NCBI GenBank assembly: GCA_018340805.1
Contig: JACMZG010001914.1
Span: 6,175,599-6,239,598, forward strand
Direction: 5' to 3'
DNA length: 64,000 nt
DNA from: Microvelia longipes
Lineage: Eukaryota > Arthropoda > Insecta > Hemiptera > Veliidae
Positions 56,460 to 64,000 of the stretch are shown one piece after another. The notes below the pieces were generated by a model that was not told the origin of the DNA, searched no databases, and saw nothing but the letters and a program-made list of their open reading frames with translations. The translations under genes and the position numbers were made by a program. Every line of letters starts with the position of its first letter. The stretch's first letter is position 1.

Positions 56460-57150
56460 CTTGTATATACATATTGCTATGTATAGGTTTATATAGTCAT
56501 TGGTATATAACTACTGTGGTTGTATATAGTGGTATAACATAACATACTGATAAATATAACATAACATACCTTGCTGACAAATCTACAATTCAACTCTTTT
56601 ACGTAAAGGATCAATAACTAAAATTATCCCATTAGGATCCTTGTGTCCTGGATAGCTTTAATATTGAAGCTATTGTATATTAGCTCCAATATTCAAAATA
56701 AAGTTAAGAGATAACAGTTAAAATACTCTGCATTGTTTTAATCGAAATCATAAACTAAATTTCACGTAGTAACTTTTGTCTCATCTTTGCAACTTGAGCT
56801 CTTAAATAATTAATATTAATCTATACAAGAGATCCTCTGCATAATGTTAGTTCAGTATTGTCCTATAGATTAAATGTTATCGTATAATTAATTCTATCTA
56901 TAGAAGTAAAGTTAAGTTAAACAATAAACTACGATATGGTTTAACATAGAGTGACTTTATACATAGATATATCTATTAATATATAGATTACAACAGATAT
57001 AACTAATTGAATATATTGTGTAGAAGTTTTTATTTAATAATATTGTCTTTCGTTTAACATTCTATACTTAAGAAATTTAAACCTGAGTGTTTGTACATAT
57101 GTATAATTCTACTAAAGTGTTTCTACTAAGTGTCATTTTAGCATATAATG
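56460..57150. other. AT-rich spacer
   Basis: No feature recognised; small ATAACATAACATAC runs near 56535-56570. Confidence 0.4.
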
Positions 57151-57154
57151 TATT

Positions 57155-57348
<194 letters not shown>

Positions 57349-57427
57349 GTATGTGTATATGTATAGGTCCGTGTGTGTGTGTTTGTCTGCGTGTATGCGT
57401 GGGTTTGTATGTGTACTTGTATAAATA

Positions 57428-57676
57428 ATATAATAATAATAATAATAATGCTCATTTAGAGCCTTGAGGCTCATCAGGGATAACCCCTGCAGGAACCACC
57501 TCGGGTGGTAGTAGCAACCGTTACGCTCAAAGTGTATTTTAAAGTTGGCGATAATTCATCTAAGCAATAATCTTCTATTAACTGAGAGCGTAACCTGGGA
57601 TGCGAACCCCAGACCTCCGTGGGTGTCAAAGGTCAGTGTAAAGACTAACGCCTTAACGACCTCGGCCACGGAGGCG
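57428..57676 (-). mobile_element. tRNA-derived SINE copy
   Basis: On the minus strand: GCCGCCTCCGTGGCCGAGGT then CGTTAAGGCGTTAG (A-box region). GGAGGTCTGGGGTTCGCATC then CCAGG is the B box. The body shows TTACGCTCTCAG, CGCCAACTTTAAAATACAC and ACCACCCGAGGTGGTTCCTG. The end is CCTCAAGGCTCTAAATGAGC and a (TTA)n tail. It has the most tRNA-like head of the family in this window. Confidence 0.8.
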
Positions 57677-57689
57677 GCACTTATATAAA

Positions 57690-57856
57690 TATAACATAAT
57701 AATAGAAACAATAATGCCACTGACGTCTAGTGTCTTGCTGCTCATCATGGATAAACATAAACTGAGAGCGTAATCTGAGCTGTGAACCCTAGACTTTTTA
57801 GTGTGGAAGGTCAGTATAAATAGTGACGCCTTAACGATTTTCACCATGGCGGCAAC
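57690..57856 (-). mobile_element. tRNA-derived SINE, adjacent decayed copy
   Basis: The minus strand shows TGCCGCCATGGTGAAAATCG, TTAAGGCGTCACTA, GGGTTCACAGCTCAGATTAC and GCTCTCAGTTTATG, the same order with an internal deletion. It lies 14 bp from the copy at 57428-57676 in the same orientation. Confidence 0.7.
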
Positions 57857-57904
57857 TCAAATAAAATATAATATAATACGTATGAGTAATTGTCTTCTCA
57901 ATTG

Positions 57905-58052
57905 ATTTTTATATTTTTCTCATCTATACCGCAATTGGTATATAGGAAAAGAATTGTGTTGGCAAAAAAATTCCGAAACTCAGATGTCACCGGAATCATG
58001 AGTTTCAGGTGTTTTAAAGGCCTCCTAAGTGATTTTCCCAAAGTTTTCTGTC

Positions 58053-58087
<35 letters not shown>

Positions 58088-58411
58088 CTGTCTGTTACCA
58101 TCGTAGCTACCTGTGTATTAATGCTAGAGATGATTTTTGTAGAAAAATCAGTGTACCGCTGCAGTTGTGTTTTCTATGACTAAGCGAAAATTTCGGATAA
58201 CATGCGATCGGATTTAGATTTGTCACGCATGTAGCCATGTATAAGACGTTTTAAGCCATGATGCCACGTTTTATCTTATTATCAGCAATAGTTCGATTTT
58301 TATGAAATATCATATGTACGTTTTTTAAAAAGTCGTAAGAAATCGTAGATATAATCTAATCGAGTTGAAATTTGGTACAAGTACATACCATTACGAAATA
58401 AACAGGTAAAT
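57905..58411 (+). mobile_element. Composite element, head and body
   Basis: Contains TTTTTCTCATCTATACCGCA, TTGGTATATAGGAAAAG, AAAAAATTCCGAAACTCAGA, a GTGTGTGT tract, TTACCATCGTAGCTACC and GATCGGATTTAGATTTGTCA. These are followed by CGCATGTAGCCATGTATAAG and GTTGAAATTTGGTACAAGTA. Where copy A continues to the 5S block, this copy passes into the 66-bp tandem repeat. Confidence 0.75.
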
Positions 58412-59213
58412 CAAGTTTCGTGCACTTATTATTCAGGCTGTGCAATGCCTCCAGTGTAGTTTCATCAGAGTCCCGCCAAATTGTGTGCACTCATTATTCA
58501 GGCTTGTACAATGCCTCCAATGTAGTTTCATCAGAGTCCCGCCCTTAGAATAATACTATATATAGAAGAAGCACTACTGATAACACGAAAGCCGGTTCAC
58601 TGGTGCAACTAAGTAATGCTGCCACCCTTACAATATACAATTTTCTAAAAAAAGTTGGCAATACTTCCGGTTGCTGAATTATTATGTTCTATTATTAATT
58701 AATGATTGATTATTCATAAAATACTAATATAAATATCGGTGCATTAAAATATTTTATGCATTTTAAATTGTAGTTTAACGTATTTATTAAAATTATGTAT
58801 AAAAAGTAGTCCTCGTCAACTAAATGTAGATTCTTGTATTCCGCCACCCTTTTGCCATCTAAGACCAGTTTTATTAAATACTCAGCAGGTGTTTTAAGTT
58901 ATTATATTTGTTCTTTACGATCTTTCTTCATTTATAGATATTTATGACACATATTTAAAATAATGTTTTGTTGTCAGGTTGGCAGCATTACTTAGTTGCA
59001 CCAGTCTACCGGCTTTCGTGTTATCAGTGGAATTACATTGTTTTTACGACCCTGTGCTCCTTCTATATATAGTATTATTCTAAGGTCCCGCCTAATTGTG
59101 TGCACTCATTATTCAGGCTTGTACAATGCCTCCAGTGTAGTTTCATCTGAGTCCCGCCAAATTGTGTGCACTCATTATTTAGGCTTGTACATTGCCTCCC
59201 GTGTAATTAGTGT
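58412..59213. repeat. 66-bp tandem repeat, four units, split by a transposon
   Basis: Units AATTGTGTGCACTCATTATT, CAGGCTTGTACAATGCCTCC and AGTGTAGTTTCATCAGAGTC end in CCGCC. Two lie at 58412-58543 and two at 59093-59213. The interruption is the 541-bp element plus its 8-bp duplication. Confidence 0.85.
58544..59084. mobile_element. CTTAG-ended inverted-repeat transposon, complete, 8-bp duplication
   Basis: The ends CTTAGAATAATACTATATAT, running into AGAAG, are perfect inverted repeats. Both sides carry GTCCCGCC (58536-58543 and 59085-59092). The inverted homology continues inward (GATAACACGAAAGCCGGT, TGGTGCAACTAAGTAATGCT) with a deletion near the left end. There is no transposase frame in 541 bp. 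A truncated relative lies at 18328-18705. The superfamily is not assigned: the 8-bp duplication is hAT- or P-like but the terminal CTTAG is not. Confidence 0.85.
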
Positions 59214-59214
59214 T

Positions 59215-60034
59215 CTTTTATCTAAGAGTTAGAATTAAGTTTCTGTGGATGGTTCAACCTGTTGAACCAGTCTTTGGGAGGTTTTGCAAGTCTAACAAAA
59301 GCTCCACCAAATATTATGGATATTATTTCATGATGTTAGCTCCATGTTATGAATAGTTGATTATACAACAGTTTAGTACAATATTTGACCGCTTGTTTTG
59401 GTGACAATTTGTTTGAAGGAAAATTAAACTAGACAGATATTACCCTTTCTCATCCTTAACTATAACCTTTGTCCTGACCAACCGTGCTCTAAACATCTCA
59501 ATATATTTACTTAATAATTAACTTATATTTGCGTATGCTTTATTAAGTTTAATTTTAAGTTGTAAAACTAGAACTTAAAGGGAATTTGGAGAAATTGCAA
59601 GTTGAAGCTACTAAACAAACTAAGCTTTAGACTATTCATTAACTTTCTCTATAGAACATCAAAACAAAACTAATAGACCCAGATATAACTTTAACATTCA
59701 GAAGGGGAACATCGTGGATTTGTTTTATATGTATAAAGTTGGATACGATTTTCTGTACCCGATAAATTCAAACGGATGGACTTAAAATCTTGGTACCATC
59801 ATTTAAGATTTTAAATATATTACTCCGAACAAGACATATTATACTTACTAGTTTAATATGTTAGCTTCATAGTATGAAGCTTCATGCCATGCCTGGTAGA
59901 GTATGATTATTATCTCTGCTTTGGTTATATATCTCTTAAGTTTCTATCCTTGTTATATTAATTGACAGAGCCAGAAATGTACTAGAAAGACATATAGATG
60001 TAGATAAAGAGATATGTGTAAGGAGAGATAGTTC
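59215..60034. other. AT-rich spacer
   Basis: No feature recognised; a small CTTCATAGTATGAAG palindrome near 59865. Confidence 0.4.
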
Positions 60035-60445
60035 TGGATATACGATGTTACATAGCTGAGTGATAGTTAGAGATACGAAGTTACATAGCTGATTGATAGT
60101 TAAAGATACGAAGTTAAATAGCTGAGAGATAGTTAGAGATACGAAGTTACATAGCTGAGTGATAGTTAGAGATACGAAGTTACATAGCTGAATGATAGTT
60201 AGAGATACGAAGTTACATAGCTGAAAGTTAGTTAGAGATACGATGTTACATAGCTAAGTGATAGTTAGAGATACGAAGTTACATAGCTGATTGATAGTTA
60301 GAGATATGAAGTTACAACCCTGTGAGAGATAGTTAGATACGAAGTTAAATAGCTAAGAGATAGTTAGAGATACGAAGTTACATAGCTGAGAGATAGTTAG
60401 AGATTAGAGGTACGAAGTTTCATAGCTGAGAGATGGTTAGCGTTA
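60035..60445. repeat. Minisatellite, 33-bp unit (GATAGTTAGAGATACGAAGT)
   Basis: About twelve units of GATAGTTAGAGATACGAAGT and TACATAGCTGAGT with few changes; unit length is regular. Unrelated in sequence to the 33-bp satellite at 12.6-16.7 kb. Confidence 0.93.
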
Positions 60446-60694
60446 AAGTGAAAAGGTTTTACATGTAATCTAAGTAAAGACCTTTTGATTTCCTAGAGTA
60501 GTCTCTCTTAGCCATCTGATCCCACTTTTATTTTAACATTTAATTTCTTTCTCTTTTCCCTTAAAAAAGCATTCACCGCGCTTCCTATTTTAACTGTTGA
60601 TTGTATAGAATTAAGTAAGACGAGTTTTTTTATGACATAAAAAATATATATTGGATTATGTATATATGTATCTGTGTGTGTGTTTTGTGTGTTT

Positions 60695-60770
<76 letters not shown>
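60695..60770. repeat. (TA)n microsatellite
   Basis: About 75 bp of TA dinucleotide. Confidence 0.95.
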
Positions 60771-60774
<4 letters not shown>

Positions 60775-60775
<1 letters not shown>

Positions 60776-62284
60776 TGGTTATATTTATTATACGTCATTT
60801 GGTAATGAAAATTTGCTAAGGGTAATGCAATACCTCTTTTGAACACTTTATTCGATGTTGTTACGTTTATACCTAATAAAGTTTTTACTATCCAAATTTG
60901 AAAATTATTGCTATGTAGGTATCTTTGAAATTTATTTATATTTTGAAGAGCCCCTAAACAGATAAACCACAAGTAGGGAACTCTGCATATAAGAACACAG
61001 ATTATAATAATCAAAAATTTTAAAAATTAAGAATAAAATTAAACTTAACCTTATTGACTAGACAGCGTACTTTTGATTAAAATTATGTAACTTAAAAGTA
61101 AAAATCAAGCCAAGTATGTACAAAGTAAAACAAATGTACCAGTATGCGTCGCACTAAGTGTCCTTAGCACAAAAACCATTTTTTCTAAATCTAAAATATA
61201 ATTTTAATTTTAAAAACCAACCTATTTCTAGACATTCCATGTACCAGATTTTTTTTCTCACTTATTTTTTTAGCTGCATTCTCTTCTCTAATGTAGACAT
61301 GCAAACTCATTTACACCAGAGCGAAACGAAACCCACTGATAAGCAAAACGATGTATTTAGTTTCAAAACGAAGCACACTGAAGCAGCGAAACGTGCTCCG
61401 TTTTAACAAGGAAATTTCACACTACGATGAGTACCATCTCTACTATTTAATTGCTCAAAAGATCCCCTATTCTTTTATTTTTTTTATATTTGCCCTTTTT
61501 CTGTTTTTAAAATTACAAGTTAAAACGAAATGAAAGCATACTCGTACTTGATATAACGTACTTGATGTAACGTACTTGATGTTTCGTACTTCATGAAACG
61601 TATAGTCGAACTTGATGTAAAAGGTATATTTCTAGTGATCCTAATAACATCAATTATAAAAAAGACTACAGATATTAATAAACATTATGGACCTCATTTC
61701 AAAACCCTTTAATTATTATTTATATTTTATATTATTTCGTTTCGTATTTTAAGTGTCGTTAGAATTGATGGTTTTTTTAATTAAGTATTGTAATTTTTTA
61801 TCTATTTCTCATATTTATTTTATATATCTTTGTTATTTTTTATTTAATTTACCCCTACATAGTATAGATACTTTACCGCACTACAGTTATGTATGCTTGT
61901 ACAGGAACATTTCTACCCCCTTTTTAACTATAATACTAACCTGTTTTTCATTAATGAATTGATTATTAATATCTATTAACTTCCATTATGTTATAGTTTG
62001 TAAGATTCTTTATGTTAGTCTCTTTTTAATTTTTTTTTGATTAGTTGGTGTTGTATAATTATGATGGTGAATTATGATGGTGTTGCATTATGATTTCCTT
62101 TATAACTGTAAGTTCACACTTCTATCACAGTTTTTTTTTTTCATTGAATTAGTTTGAGTTTTTAATATAATTAAATTAATATTTCCTGTATAACTATAAG
62201 TTCACACTTCTATCATAGTTTTTTTATTAAATTAGTTTGAGTTTTTAATCTAATAAAATTATGATTTCCTGTCTAAACTCATTC
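60775..62284. other. AT-rich spacer
   Basis: CGTACTTGATGTAA is repeated imperfectly four to five times at 61545-61620. TTCCTGTATAACTATAAGTT, continuing CACACTTCTATCA, is duplicated at 62096-62130 and 62188-62220. No gene recognised. Confidence 0.5.
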
Positions 62285-62720
62285 TAATCTACACTCATAC
62301 GTATGAGTGTATTTTAGTGTGTGACAATGGACACACAAAAATACACTCATACATTTTTTTATTATTTTTTTTAATATAAATTCCTTTATTATAAAATAAA
62401 TAACAAATTAATTATAATACATAATATTAAAGGATCTAATGCCACACTAAAGAGTTAAAAAACCCTGCGCTGTGTGGCATTTACTTAATAACTAAAGCTT
62501 AACATCTAATCTCATGACAATGGACACACAAAAATACACTCATAGATATGAGTATACGTATGAGTGTATTTTAGTGTGTGACAATGGACACACTAAAATA
62601 CACTCATACGTATGAGTGTATTTTAGTGTGTGACAATGGATACACAAAAATACACTCATACTCATGAGTGTATTTTAGTGTGTGACAATGCACAAACAAA
62701 AATACACTCATACGTAGTAA
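62285..62720. repeat. Self-complementary 52-bp tandem array
   Basis: Units combine a palindrome (ACACTCATACGTATGAGTGT with outer T/A) and a hairpin (TTTTAGTGTGT, GACAATGG, ACACACTAAAA), so both strands read nearly the same. About five units are present, interrupted at 62350-62512 by the LINE 3' end. Confidence 0.85.
62350..62512 (-). mobile_element. LINE-like 3' end inserted in the palindromic array
   Basis: On the minus strand: ATGCCACACAGCGCAGGGTT, TTTTAACTCTTTAGTGTGGC, TAATAAAGGAATTTATATTA and an A-rich end. It matches 436-575. The A-rich end and abrupt junctions show insertion by retrotransposition. Confidence 0.65.
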
Positions 62721-62734
62721 CACAACACATACAG

Positions 62735-62885
62735 ATTGACAACTTTGTGAAAACTACTCAGGAGGTCTTAAAAAGCACCTGAAATGGATAATTCAAGTGT
62801 AATTCCGGTTTCGGATTTTTATTAAAAACACAACACTTTTCCGGTATACCTGCGGTGTAAATAAAGAAGAATAAAAATGTTTAAA
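62735..62885 (-). mobile_element. Composite element, head fragment
   Basis: On the minus strand TTCTTCTTTATTTACACCGC, AGGTATACCGGAAAAGTGTT, AAAATCCGAAACCGGAATTA, GACCTCCTGAGTAGTTTTCA and CAAAGTTGTCAATCTGTATG. Confidence 0.75.
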
Positions 62886-62940
62886 ACGTGATTCTCATCA
62901 GATGACTTCAAACTTTTATTGTAAAAGCTGTTTAGAGTAT

Positions 62941-62944
62941 ACAG

Positions 62945-63030
<86 letters not shown>

Positions 63031-63035
63031 TTATA
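62941..63035. repeat. (TA)n microsatellite
   Basis: About 95 bp of TA dinucleotide. Confidence 0.95.
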
Positions 63036-63388
63036 TACCACCCGCAACTCCAAGGAATTTGATTTAATACAGGAATATTTACAATATTGTGGAATGTTGT
63101 CAAGGTCAACTTGATTTACTTTGACAGACTTACTCAATCCTGCTTATAACTTAGTATTGTTGTTGAATTGTTAATAAACGAATACATTCTAGATATTGAC
63201 ACTTGGAATTATTTTATGGGTTCCTTGGCTTCTCGTCTGTAATTACTTTATTCTTGCATTGTTAGTCTAAATTTAATTATTAACTATAACGACTATTTTA
63301 TTAATGTGTTCTTTGTTAGAAGTTACTTTAATTGGTTAACTTAAATTACTTTGATTGTTACCATGGTAATTAGTATTATTGTGTAGGG

Positions 63389-63416
63389 CCCCTCTAGAGA
63401 TGCTTTTCTAGAGGGG
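63389..63416. repeat. Perfect 10-bp hairpin CCCCTCTAGA/TCTAGAGGGG
   Basis: The arms pair perfectly around GATGCTTT. It is GC-rich for the region. Confidence 0.7.
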
Positions 63417-63468
63417 ATCCTTCGTCCCTTTAATTAGTTTTAGTTCTGAGAAATAAAGAAATATTAGA

Positions 63469-63502
63469 ACTACTATTATGTCCATGAGGTCATAATAGTA
63501 GT
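63469..63502. repeat. Perfect 12-bp hairpin ACTACTATTATG/CATAATAGTAGT
   Basis: The arms pair fully around TCCATGAGGT, 52 bp after the CCCCTCTAGA hairpin. Confidence 0.7.
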
Positions 63503-63539
63503 ATATAAATATAAATAAAATAAAAGTATATAGTATATA

Positions 63540-63830
63540 AATAATTGATTTTGGCGCTGAGATTGGCAAGCCTGGTAAATTTTTACTGAAAAGCGTGCTT
63601 TATTTTTTAACAAAATATTTCTTGATTAAGTTTCTTACTCATGCTTTATAACCTGAGCAGTAGTTGCTCAATTTTTACGTCTAAGTTTTTAGAGTCTAAA
63701 AACGTGTTGCAGTAAAATTTAACGACTTGTATATTCTGAGGACGAGCGAAGCGAGTCCGAAATAGGAAAGATGAGCGTAGAGAATCTGATGTCATGAGGA
63801 TAAGTTCCGAGGCACCCCGTACCTGATTAA
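63540..63830 (+). mobile_element. Second dispersed family (GGCGC body) with composite tail
   Basis: GATTTTGGCGCTGAGATTGG, AAGCGTGCTTTATTTTTTAA, TTCTTGATTAAGTTTCTTAC and ATAACCTGAGCAG relate it to 6940-7100 and 22050-22180. The tail follows: TTAACGACTTGTATATTCTG, GACGAGCGAAGCGAGTCCGA, GGATAAGTTCCGAGGCACCC, CGTACCTGATT. Confidence 0.6.
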
Positions 63831-63861
63831 AGCCAACATATTTTCATAAAATTAATTTAAA

Positions 63862-64000
63862 ATTTTTACTTTTCCTTATTTATACCGTAGGTATATAGGA
63901 AAGTATTACCGACGTGTCACCGGAAATTTCCCTTTCAGGTGTTTTAAAGTCCTCCTAATGGTTTTTACAAAGTTGTCTGTCCGTATGTGTGTGTGTCTGT
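63862..64000 (+). mobile_element. Composite element, head running off the window
   Basis: TTTTTACTTTTCCTTATTTA, TACCGTAGGTATATAGGAAA, CCGGAAATTTCCCTTTCAGG, AAGTCCTCCTAATGGTTTTT and GTTGTCTGTCCGTATGTGTG. It starts 32 bp after the end of the preceding tail in the same orientation, so copies may be tandemly joined. Confidence 0.75.

Overview
This is a eukaryotic, very AT-rich, repeat-dominated intergenic window, most likely from an invertebrate and probably an arthropod. The grounds are long (TA)n tracts, many minisatellites, non-autonomous DNA transposons, tRNA-derived SINEs and decayed non-LTR and Penelope-like retroelements. I could not fix the species. I found no intact host protein-coding gene, no convincing exon chain, no true tRNA or rRNA gene and no bacterial-type features. 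Nearly all long open frames are translated microsatellite or minisatellite (IYIYIY, LLVVNSLLQ, PGSANTMV) or transposon DNA.

Layout. 0-5 kb: a LINE 3' end, a 40-bp repeat containing a SINE head, then 33/36-bp and 23-bp satellites. 5-7.4 kb: a composite dispersed element with a 5S-rRNA-like segment, a (TA)n block and a second element tail. 8-9.2 kb: 72-bp satellite. 10.2-10.8 kb: 57-bp satellite. 11.05-11.56 kb: a CATAGAG-ended inverted-repeat transposon. 12.6-16.7 kb: a 4-kb satellite of 33-bp units. 17.5-24 kb: composite-element heads, a truncated CTTAG-ended element, a GC/CpG-rich island inside a GATCCTGGGACC-type tandem array, a tRNA-derived SINE and a hAT-like element with perfect 8-bp target duplications. 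27.5-28.9 kb: 16-bp satellite. 29.1-30.35 kb: a transposon carrying two further inverted-repeat elements. 32-35 kb: another 5S-bearing composite copy, a second hAT-like copy and a decayed LINE C-terminus. 36.1-36.9 kb: 81-bp pyrimidine-rich satellite. 37-44.9 kb: a tRNA-type SINE, LINE relics (one C-terminal, one reverse-transcriptase) and a CATAGAG element swollen by an internal 64-bp tandem expansion. 45-54 kb: long inverted repeats, SINE copies and an inverted 5S-bearing composite split by a 19-bp satellite. 55-56 kb: a Penelope-like GIY-YIG relic. 57.4-59.2 kb: two neighbouring SINEs and a complete 541-bp transposon inserted in a 66-bp tandem repeat. 60-64 kb: 33-bp satellite, a self-complementary array split by a LINE 3' end, and another composite copy that runs off the window.

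How the parts relate. This is a transposon graveyard in which elements nest in one another and tandem arrays repeatedly arise inside or beside them. The signal I consider most novel is a roughly 0.6-0.9 kb dispersed element (clear or partial copies near 5.1, 32.1, 41.7 and 53.2-52.3 kb, plus many fragments). Three of these copies carry a recognisable 5S rRNA internal-promoter segment between a hairpin-headed body and a conserved GAGGACGAGCGAAGCGAG tail. All family names are inferred from sequence I can read; no database search was possible.
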